Origin: Enterococcus_D entomosocium
Lineage (GTDB): Bacteria; Bacillota; Bacilli; Lactobacillales; Enterococcaceae
Strand: one strand, 5' to 3'
Length of the DNA stretch: 19,204 nucleotides
NCBI RefSeq assembly: GCF_030441895.1
Contig: NZ_JARJAS010000037.1
Shown here: in pieces, positions 14,960-19,204 of the stretch
How the letters are laid out: each line of letters opens with the position of its first letter
How positions within the stretch are numbered: position 1 is the stretch's first letter
Notes under the pieces: generated by a model
Told to the model about the DNA's origin: nothing
What the model saw: the letters and a program-made list of their open reading frames with translations, nothing else
Databases searched by the model: none
Made by a program: the position numbers and the translations under genes

Positions 14960-15148
14960 TTGGTTGAAAAGAAAACATCTGATGCTCAACTTAAAGTATC
15001 GAGAAAATTTCAAGAAAAGAACAAGGAACAAATGAAACACGTCCGCAATCGTTCTGGAGCTAAGAGTTACATCAAAAACGCATCTCTTGATGAATTGGCA
15101 GAATTAGAGCAATTAATCGCAGAACGAAAAAAAGCCCTGTCCAGTTAA
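14960..15148 (+). CDS. Small charged protein, mobile-element/phage-type hypothetical
   Basis: A 62-residue, basic, helical, cytoplasmic protein: VEKKTSDAQLKVSRKFQEKN, then a segment KHVRNRSGAKSYIKNASLDE and an end LAELEQLIAERKKALSS. It resembles the small proteins starting KKTSDAQL..ASR.YQEKN that I recall from phages and integrative elements of Lactobacillales, whose function is unknown. The start is uncertain: TTG at 14960 is 8 bases from AGGGAG, while TTG at 14957 and GTG at 14951 are also in frame. The stop codon lies in the loop of a strong terminator. Its presence here supports the view that this half of the window is acquired. Confidence 0.72.
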   Translation: MVEKKTSDAQLKVSRKFQEKNKEQMKHVRNRSGAKSYIKNASLDELAELEQLIAERKKALSS

Positions 15149-15164
15149 GGACAGGGCTTTTTTT
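15127..15164. terminator. Bidirectional terminator overlapping the small gene's stop codon
   Basis: A perfect 16-bp stem (15127-15142 with 15149-15164) with the loop AGTTAA, which contains the TAA stop of the small gene. It has T-tracts on both strands. On the minus strand it ends the candidate RNA starting near 15310. Confidence 0.93.
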
Positions 15165-15310
15165 CGTAAAGAAGGTTAAAAAATGAAACACAGTTTTAAC
15201 TGATCCGGGTAAGTTAATGCTACACCCCGGATTCTGTTTGTGCAAATAAAATGCCCGCTTCTTGGGGAGAAGTGGGCAAACAGAACTTTGAAAAAGATAT
15301 TTTATAGGAT
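15128..15310 (-). ncRNA. Candidate structured small RNA, copy A
   Basis: A minus-strand unit of about 180 nt with its own promoter and terminator and no credible reading frame with a ribosome site. In transcript order: a long helix, 15285-15278 with 15239-15232 (TTCTGTTT/AAACAGAA), enclosing a GC-rich hairpin 15277-15268/15262-15253; a stem TCCGGG/CCCGGA (15231-15226 with 15209-15204); a T-rich single-stranded stretch; then the terminator 15164-15127. The part 15251-15166 recurs in diverged form at 15893-15813, also directly before a terminator. It could be a regulatory RNA or half of an RNA-based toxin-antitoxin type locus; the function is unknown. Confidence 0.55.
15166..15251. repeat. Diverged repeat element, copy A
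   Basis: It shares with 15813-15893 a 23-base identical block (15166-15188, beginning GTAAAGAAGGTTAAAA), then GGGTAAGTTAA (15207-15217), ATTC, and TTTGTGCAAATAAAA (15237-15251) in the same order. The spacers differ in length and sequence. Confidence 0.8.
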
Positions 15311-15316
15311 AATTTA

Positions 15317-15345
15317 ATTTTATATTGGGTACTGATACTTGTCAA
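15317..15345 (-). promoter_or_regulatory. Consensus promoter of candidate RNA A
   Basis: A perfect TTGACA (15345-15340), 17-base spacer and TAAAAT (15322-15317) on the minus strand, reading toward the terminator at 15164-15127 with no gene in between. Confidence 0.75.
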
Positions 15346-15420
15346 TAATTTGTATCCAAAAAGAAACCGAGGACAATATTCTGAGCAATCGTGTCGTTGA
15401 GTGCTGATCAATGGTAAGAT

Positions 15421-15481
15421 AGAAAAGAAGAGTACTAGGCACACTTCCCCAAGCTTCCCCCGCCTAGTACTCTTCTTTTCT
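15421..15481. repeat. Long hairpin element, copy 1
   Basis: A perfect 20-bp stem (15421-15440 with 15462-15481) and a 21-base pyrimidine-rich loop ACACTTCCCCAAGCTTCCCC plus C. It is nearly identical to the hairpin at 17224-17281; similarity continues to the right for about 100 bases in weaker form. It could act as a bidirectional terminator, but the large conserved loop is unusual for one. Confidence 0.85.
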
Positions 15482-15700
15482 TATATATATTACATAGTAA
15501 TGGTACGTTAAAGAGAATGGAATCGCAAACATTATTGTTTACCTTAAACTTCTCTTATTAAAATACGATTGATATTGTGGGGATTAACAAAATGCCGTTT
15601 CTGATCTAATGTGAGTAAGATGATATTTTGCTAGGTCCAAACCTATTAATATTTCTCAATCGTAATTGCTAGGTAAGCAGGTTTGTTTGCCCAATCCATA
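15482..15700. other. Non-coding stretch right of hairpin copy 1
   Basis: No gene recognised. The first ~110 bases show weak similarity to 17282-17385, with shared words such as GGTA-GTTAAA, CAAACA and CGATTG-TATT. A small hairpin TAGGT-CCAA-ACCTA lies near 15632. Nothing else could be supported. Confidence 0.5.
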
Positions 15701-15714
15701 GTTTAGTGTATAAT
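15687..15714 (+). promoter_or_regulatory. Promoter of the short plus-strand RNA
   Basis: TTGCCC (15687-15692), 16 bases, perfect TATAAT (15709-15714). An RNA starting near 15721 would reach a terminator after about 55 nt. Confidence 0.6.
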
Positions 15715-15720
15715 TACATT

Positions 15721-15776
15721 GATGACGGAACATAGTTCCACCTGCACGGCGTATGAGAATATGCTGTGCTTTTTTT
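15721..15776 (+). ncRNA. Candidate short RNA converging on RNA copy B
   Basis: A predicted transcript of about 55 nt: a small hairpin GGAA-CATAG-TTCC at its 5' end, then an 11-bp stem (15744-15754 with 15759-15769, two wobble pairs) with a GAGA tetraloop, followed by seven T. The T-run is half of a perfect palindrome TTTTTTTGCAAAAAAA (15770-15785) whose other half is the U-tract of the minus-strand terminator, so two transcripts converge exactly here. No reading frame. Confidence 0.5.
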
Positions 15777-15778
15777 GC

Positions 15779-15807
15779 AAAAAAATAACCACTCCCCGGA
15801 AGGAGTG
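15779..15807 (-). terminator. Terminator of candidate RNA B (and possibly the GNAT gene)
   Basis: Minus strand: CACTCC-TTCCGG-GGAGTG (15807-15790) followed by GTTATTTTTTT. The stem is short but has a good U-tract. Confidence 0.65.
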
Positions 15808-15926
15808 ACATTGTAAAGAAGGTTAAAAAATGAAAAAGTATTAGCCATGGGTAATTTAAATTTACTTTTTATTCGAATTTTGTGCAAACAAAAAACTTTT
15901 CCGTTCCAATCTAGGTAATATTTTTG
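15786..15926 (-). ncRNA. Candidate structured small RNA, copy B
   Basis: The minus-strand counterpart of copy A. A TATAAT (15938-15933) with a weak -35 precedes a region containing the repeat element and ends at the terminator 15807-15779. Where copy A has a GC-rich stem around the conserved TTAA-TTACCC segment, copy B has an unrelated but fully paired 8-bp stem AAAAAGTA/TACTTTTT (15870-15863 with 15840-15833). A run of codons is open through the region, but its only ATG lacks a ribosome site and the frame crosses the terminator. It could instead be the 3' untranslated part of the GNAT transcript. Confidence 0.45.
15813..15893. repeat. Diverged repeat element, copy B
   Basis: The partner of 15166-15251: a 23-base identical block at 15813-15835, then GGGTAATTTAA (15849-15859), ATTC, TTTGTGCAAACAAAA (15879-15893). 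Confidence 0.8.
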
Positions 15927-16024
15927 TACTATATTATAGAAAATCACCTTGTTGGTTAAGCGGAAAATTTAGCGATAACGGAATGAATAAAGCCTGTCCT
16001 TTTACATCTATATAAGGTACTATG

Positions 16025-16462
16025 CTAAAACTTCTTTTCTAATACTCTCATGCTTCTTCCGAACTTATCCTCTGCTTCCTCAATTTGGGAATAACCCCAT
16101 TTTTCATATAGACCTACATGTTGTGTAACAATATATATACTTTGAAATCCCATTTTCAGCAATTGTTTTTCCGCAATCTTCACTAACTCTTTACTTATAC
16201 CGATGCCCCTAAAATTCGGATCAACATATACTATTGCGATATATGGACTATATGCTAAATCAACAATATCTTTAAGAACAAACGAACAAAAACCAACAAT
16301 CTGATCATTATTTTCTGATATAACAATTCCTTCCCATTCTTTAAAGTCATAATTTTTCATCTTTTTTGCTAAATACTTAGCAGCTTTCCAATCAGCCTTG
16401 TTTATTTCTTCAGCTACTGACAACCATTTAGAGTCTTTTTTCTTCAGCACATAATAACTCAT
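16025..16462 (-). CDS. GNAT family N-acetyltransferase
   Basis: A 145-residue acetyl-CoA-dependent acetyltransferase of the GNAT superfamily; substrate unknown. The acetyl-CoA loop is visible in DPNFRGIGISKELV (RGIGIS at 85-90), following the beta-strand IAIVYV, with later motif-B-like IYIVTQHVGLYEKWGY typical of the fold's end. ATG at 16462 has AGGGAGGA 6 bases upstream; an in-frame codon 45 bases earlier lacks one. TATAAT at 16501-16496 is a likely -10. It is AT-rich like its surroundings and stands alone, so probably acquired. Its transcript would run into the terminator at 15807-15779. Confidence 0.9.
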   Translation of the reverse strand: MSYYVLKKKDSKWLSVAEEINKADWKAAKYLAKKMKNYDFKEWEGIVISENNDQIVGFCSFVLKDIVDLAYSPYIAIVYVDPNFRGIGISKELVKIAEKQLLKMGFQSIYIVTQHVGLYEKWGYSQIEEAEDKFGRSMRVLEKKF

Positions 16463-16495
16463 AGCGGTCCTCCCTCTCTGTAAACACTGATCCTT

Positions 16496-16501
16496 ATTAT
16501 A
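16496..16501 (-). promoter_or_regulatory. -10 element upstream of the GNAT gene
   Basis: A perfect TATAAT on the minus strand, 34 bases before the start; the -35 at the right distance (AATTTT) is poor. Confidence 0.45.
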
Positions 16502-16643
16502 CCTCAAAAATTTAAGTGAAAATTCGTTTAATTGATAAATAGTGACTGATACTTACAAAACCGAAAGAGGTTTGTTAGCTTATTAAATTTCAAAACACTT
16601 GTTTTCCATATATTCTTTAAGAATAATAAAGGAGGTTTTATCT

Positions 16644-17018
16644 ATGACATATTCAGAGAAAAAAAAATGCTGGCTTTCTTCAATACTACTAATTCCCTAC
16701 GGATTGGGTTTTTACCTGTCATTGATGCAAATAGCAGGTTTTTTCGTCACAAATAAAGGTATAGCTGACCCCACAATACCTGGTTTTCATTTAATTAACT
16801 CACTTTCTATTACTATTTCAAATTTTCTTCCATTAACAACGGATTTACTATATTTGGGTATCATAATAGTAACAATCTTAGCATCACTCATCACACCACT
16901 TTACCTTTTTACAAAAAATATTTATCGTCACTTTTCAGGTTGGCTTTTTGTCCTAAATCTGATTATTTCAGCACCTACGTTATTATTAATATTTATTGGT
17001 GTTGCTATGAATATGTAA
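16644..17018 (+). CDS. Unknown small membrane protein
   Basis: A 124-residue protein I cannot assign to a family. Three clear hydrophobic segments lie at about residues 10-34, 65-90 and 98-122, with short basic stretches at the N-terminus (SEKKK) and between the second and third (KNIYRH). The loop between the first two segments (DPTIPGFHLIN) is probably extracellular. ATG at 16644 follows a strong AAAGGAGG. The promoter was not found with confidence. It has no operon partner. Bacteriocin-immunity-like or transport-accessory roles are possible, but nothing specific supports either. Confidence 0.7.
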   Translation: MTYSEKKKCWLSSILLIPYGLGFYLSLMQIAGFFVTNKGIADPTIPGFHLINSLSITISNFLPLTTDLLYLGIIIVTILASLITPLYLFTKNIYRHFSGWLFVLNLIISAPTLLLIFIGVAMNM

Positions 17019-17223
17019 TTCTGAGAGAAAAATTTAACTAGATTAGAAGTACTAGGAAAATCATTCTTTCTTTTGTTAAAATAAATTAGGGTGCTTACAT
17101 TTTTTATAAAGTTTATTTGTATTTTAAAAAGTATCCGTTGATCCTATAGCGTATCGTAAATTTACATCGTGTAAATAAAATTTAGACCTGCCATATCAAT
17201 TGAACCTATAAAATGATAAAATA
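17019..17223. other. AT-rich non-coding stretch
   Basis: No gene. A short palindrome ATTTACA-TCG-TGTAAAT lies at 17160-17176. Nothing else could be supported up to the hairpin element at 17224. Confidence 0.5.
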
Positions 17224-17281
17224 AAAAAGAAGAGTATTAGGCACACTTCCCCAAGCTTCTCCGCCAAATACTCTTCTTTTT
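17224..17281. repeat. Long hairpin element, copy 2
   Basis: A 19-bp stem (17224-17242 with 17263-17281) with one mismatch (A17239/A17266) and a 20-base loop differing from copy 1 (15421-15481) by one substitution and one deletion. The C-G pair 15435/15467 of copy 1 is T-A here (17237/17268), a compensatory change. Confidence 0.85.
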
Positions 17282-17570
17282 GCACATGCTACCTAGTGAA
17301 GGTATGTTAAAAATAATGTTATCTCAAACAGCAAGTCTTATCTAAATTCGATTGGTATTTTCTGGAATAACACAAAATATCTCTCATTTTCTATTAAAGC
17401 AAAAGTTCTATTCTCAAAATACGTTTGAACAATGCAATTCAATGATGTCAAAATCTATAGATAATATTTGAAAGTCTTATCCTATTGAAGTTGAAGAGAA
17501 ATACAAACCATACCTTGCAGACATGCTTATCATTAATAAAAATTCACAAGAAAAAACAACTGCATCTTTC
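17282..17570. other. Non-coding stretch right of hairpin copy 2
   Basis: No gene recognised. The first ~100 bases are weakly similar to 15482-15595 (after hairpin copy 1). The rest, up to the terminator of the foldase lipoprotein gene, shows nothing I can support. Confidence 0.5.
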
Positions 17571-17573
17571 CGT

Positions 17574-17616
17574 TTAAATAAGCCCCGGTTCGCCTACATT
17601 AGCGGGGCTTATTTAA
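17574..17616 (-). terminator. Terminator of the PrsA-like gene
   Basis: A perfect 14-bp stem (17574-17587 with 17603-17616) around a 15-base loop; the minus strand ends in TTATTTAAA. It is homologous to the terminator at 18649-18692: both have GGTTC-CCT in the loop region and matching positions in the arms. Confidence 0.78.
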
Positions 17617-17641
17617 GTATTCTCTGGATTTCACAAAACAG

Positions 17642-18595
17642 TTACTCTTTAGATTTTGACTCTTCCTCTTTTTTGTTATCTTTATTAGGCACTTGTTTCT
17701 TCTCCTGATGTATTAAAGAATCCATAATATTGTTTAATGTTGCATCTTTGATTTTCACATTTGCAGCTTTTAATTCCTGACTTATTGATTGTTTTACAAA
17801 TTCTTGATCAGCTAATTGCTTTTCAATTGCAATTTTCTTTAACTCGTCAGAATATTTTTCAATATCATCTCCTTTTTCCTGATTCTGAATCATTTTAACT
17901 ATATAGTAGCTCGTTTGTTTTGTCATGAGATTCTTCACCGGAATAATATCAGAAATATCTTTGTTATTTAGTTTGAAGCTCGCTTCTTTCACTTCTTCTG
18001 GTACAGATGATGTATGTGAATGAAATGTCACTTTCCCATCATTGGAATTTGATTTTTGATCTATTGATTTTTCCTTCACCAACTTCGAGAAATCTTCTCC
18101 CTCATCTAAAGATTGCTTTGCTTTTTTTGCATCCTCTTCATTTTTAAATTTAATTTGCTGCACTTTTACTTCTGGATGGAAGGTCTCCCATATTTTTTGT
18201 ATTTTCTCTTGATTTACTTCTACATTGGTTTCTAGCCCCTTTTTAAAGGCTAGTTGTTGCTTTATCTTCCGCTTCAATTCTGCTTCCGTATCGCCAGACT
18301 TAGCTAATTGAGAATTAAATGATTTACCAGCTTGCTCTTTGATTTTATTAAACTCTTTCTCAATATCCTTCTCAGTTATTTCCTCTCCATACTTATTCTC
18401 ATAGACTCGTTTAATTACCATCTGCTGAATAGCTGAATCAGCACCTTTGATTTTTTTTAATTGATCATTGATGTCTTTTTGTGTTATCGTACCACCTTTA
18501 AAACTTACTGCTGTTTCTTTTTCAGCACTCTTAGAGCATGCAGAAAACAAAAGCAATCCTACTGAAAGAGTTACAAACAAAAATTTTTTTCTCAT
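17642..18595 (-). CDS. PrsA-like foldase lipoprotein, divergent
   Basis: A 317-residue lipoprotein of the PrsA type, which helps exported proteins fold at the membrane-wall interface. The signal peptide ends in the lipobox FSAC with Cys20. Helical SurA-like N-domain at about 25-140, parvulin-like domain at about 143-236 (EDAKKAKQSLDEGEDFSKLVKEKS), helical C-domain, then a hydrophilic Lys/Glu tail. The active-site histidines of parvulins (SHILV and YHI) are Gln147 and Tyr231 here, so isomerase activity is doubtful; chaperone function may remain. ATG at 18595 has GGAGG upstream. The tail closely resembles that of the next lipoprotein gene. AT-rich, probably an accessory paralog rather than the housekeeping prsA. 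Confidence 0.88.
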   Translation of the reverse strand: MRKKFLFVTLSVGLLLFSACSKSAEKETAVSFKGGTITQKDINDQLKKIKGADSAIQQMVIKRVYENKYGEEITEKDIEKEFNKIKEQAGKSFNSQLAKSGDTEAELKRKIKQQLAFKKGLETNVEVNQEKIQKIWETFHPEVKVQQIKFKNEEDAKKAKQSLDEGEDFSKLVKEKSIDQKSNSNDGKVTFHSHTSSVPEEVKEASFKLNNKDISDIIPVKNLMTKQTSYYIVKMIQNQEKGDDIEKYSDELKKIAIEKQLADQEFVKQSISQELKAANVKIKDATLNNIMDSLIHQEKKQVPNKDNKKEEESKSKE

Positions 18596-18622
18596 CTTAT
18601 CGATCCTCCATTTTTAAGAGTG

Positions 18623-18635
18623 TTTGATAATCAAA
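18623..18635. promoter_or_regulatory. Palindrome upstream of the PrsA-like gene
   Basis: TTTGAT-A-ATCAAA, a perfect 6-1-6 palindrome between the upstream terminator and the ribosome site of the PrsA-like gene. Possible operator; no regulator assigned and no clear promoter found. Confidence 0.3.
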
Positions 18636-18648
18636 TACGTATTTTTAC

Positions 18649-18692
18649 TTAAAGAAGTCCTGGTTCTCCTGTATGAACCGGGACTTCTTTAA
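18649..18692 (-). terminator. Terminator of the small repeat lipoprotein gene
   Basis: A 17-bp stem (18649-18665 with 18676-18692) with one T-G wobble and a 10-base loop, 26 bases after the stop. The U-tract is weak, so some read-through into the PrsA-like gene is likely. Homologous to the terminator at 17574-17616. Confidence 0.78.
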
Positions 18693-18718
18693 CCATTATC
18701 TATAATTGATAGACAAAT

Positions 18719-19024
18719 TTATTCTTGCTTTTTACGATCATTTGTTTCCTTTGACTTTGATTCATCTTTTTGTTCATTATTTTTATTAGGTTCTTGTTTC
18801 TTAGGCGATTGTTTCTTAGGTGTCTGTTTTTTAGGCGTTTGTTTTTTGGGTGTCTGTTTTCTTTGAGCCGGGTTCTTCGACGATTGCTCGGTACTGGATT
18901 TGTTTTTTTGCTTTTGCTCGATTTGCGGTGATTTTTCTGGGTTTTTTTTTGAAGCTCCAGGACCACATGCTGCTAAACCAATGACTGCCAATGCCGCTGT
19001 TAATACCAAAAAAACTTTTTTCAT
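18719..19024 (-). CDS. Small Lys/Pro-repeat lipoprotein with a PrsA-like tail
   Basis: A 101-residue lipoprotein: signal peptide with lipobox LAAC (Cys20), a Lys/Gln/Ser-rich stretch, five tandem pentapeptide units of the KQTPK type (about 50-74), then a tail with KKQEPNKNN and ESKSKE that matches the end of the neighbouring PrsA-like protein (KKQVPNKDN, ESKSKE). There is no folded domain, so it is probably an extended, strongly basic chain in the cell wall. ATG at 19024 is preferred because it gives a standard signal peptide; an in-frame codon at 19066 would add 14 residues before it. Function unknown. Together with the homologous terminator, this suggests it arose by duplication of the PrsA-like gene and loss of the foldase part. 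Confidence 0.8.
   Translation of the reverse strand: MKKVFLVLTAALAVIGLAACGPGASKKNPEKSPQIEQKQKNKSSTEQSSKNPAQRKQTPKKQTPKKQTPKKQSPKKQEPNKNNEQKDESKSKETNDRKKQE
18785..18859 (-). repeat. Five tandem 15-base repeats inside the small lipoprotein gene
   Basis: Five units, each beginning AAACA on the coding strand, encode KQTPK, KQTPK, KQTPK, KQSPK and KQEPN. Such in-frame repeats can change copy number by slippage or recombination. Confidence 0.85.
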
Positions 19025-19050
19025 AAAATCCACTTCCAATCTATTTTTTT

Positions 19051-19065
19051 TGTGTCCTTGACACA
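19051..19065. promoter_or_regulatory. Inverted repeat upstream of the small lipoprotein gene
   Basis: TGTGTC-CTT-GACACA with perfect 6-base arms, 27 bases upstream of the ATG. It could be an operator or a 5' leader hairpin. The promoter itself was not identified in the AT-rich sequence up to the window edge. Confidence 0.35.
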
Positions 19066-19204
19066 CTTTTAATTTAAACGATAGGAAGGAATATTTTTAT
19101 TTCATTTCTTTAATTATCATTTAAGTTAAGCTTACATTAACGAAAGGTAACAATTGTTCGAAAATTAAGTTTGAATAAACAAAGTCTTTACCACATTTAA
19201 AAAC

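Noticed and set aside
15220..15444. Open frame of 74 codons on the minus strand
   Set aside because: No ribosome site, it starts inside hairpin copy 1, spans the RNA A promoter and stems, and has no recognisable protein character.
15166..15893. CRISPR-like or insertion-sequence interpretation of the repeats
   Set aside because: Only two copies, 650 bases apart, unequal spacers, no transposase and no terminal inverted repeats.
15714..15947. Open frame of 77 codons on the minus strand
   Set aside because: It reads through a terminator and the antisense of the short plus-strand RNA; its internal ATG lacks a ribosome site. Better explained as RNA B.
16599..16627. TTGTTT-17-AATAAT as a promoter for the membrane protein gene at 16644
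   Set aside because: Transcription would start inside the ribosome binding site, leaving no usable leader.
17523..17708. Open frame of 61 codons on the plus strand
   Set aside because: It crosses the terminator of the PrsA-like gene and overlaps its end; no ribosome site.
18700..18966. Open frame of 88 Lys/Arg/Asn-rich codons on the minus strand
   Set aside because: A frame-shifted shadow of the repeat region of the small lipoprotein gene.
1..19204. tRNA, rRNA, riboswitch, T-box or CRISPR array
   Set aside because: None recognised on either strand; absence by eye only.

Overview
The window reads as chromosome from a low-to-moderate GC Bacillota of the order Lactobacillales, most likely an Enterococcus. 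This is an inference from protein sequences (LexA, Obg, RNase Z, RecJ, transketolase), strong AGGAGG ribosome binding sites, frequent TTG/GTG starts and B. subtilis-like gene order around lexA. No search was run. The window has two halves: a core region (1 to about 14,700) packed with housekeeping genes, and a visibly more AT-rich, sparsely coding accessory region (about 14,710 to 19,204).

Core region. Transketolase (cut by the left edge) and a UPF0291/YnzC-type protein lie divergent from lexA, as in the B. subtilis lexA-yneA-yneB-ynzC-tkt locus, but yneA and yneB are absent. An SOS box sits in the lexA promoter. Just after lexA, a 70-residue membrane protein has its own sigma-A promoter that also carries two LexA-box-like sites. 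On the minus strand follow recJ-apt (purine salvage and recombination), then a unit DUF1269 protein - rnz - short-chain dehydrogenase - LapA-domain membrane protein, then obgE. A stand-alone GAPDH gene (plus strand) converges on a membrane-anchored alpha/beta hydrolase. A DUF871/MupG-type gene and a divergent cyclophilin lipoprotein gene complete the core.

Accessory region. It begins with a 240-base non-coding stretch holding three consecutive pairs of short tandem repeats, which resemble integrase arm sites. A 62-residue protein of a mobile-element-like type follows, then a GNAT acetyltransferase, an unknown small membrane protein, a PrsA-like foldase lipoprotein lacking the usual parvulin histidines, and a small Lys/Pro-repeat lipoprotein. 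The long gaps between them are structured. Two diverged copies of a minus-strand element (15166-15251 and 15813-15893) each run into an intrinsic terminator and carry stems that differ in sequence but still pair. One has a consensus promoter (TTGACA-17-TAAAAT), so I call them a candidate small RNA family. A short plus-strand RNA converges on the second copy. A 55-60 base hairpin with a near-identical loop occurs twice (15421-15481 and 17224-17281) with one compensatory base-pair change. The two lipoprotein genes share a C-terminal tail and a homologous terminator, so they look like a duplication in which one copy lacks the foldase domain.

The most interesting points are the LexA-box-controlled small membrane protein next to lexA (a possible functional replacement for YneA/SosA) and the paired structured RNAs of the accessory region. 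Both need comparative and transcript data.
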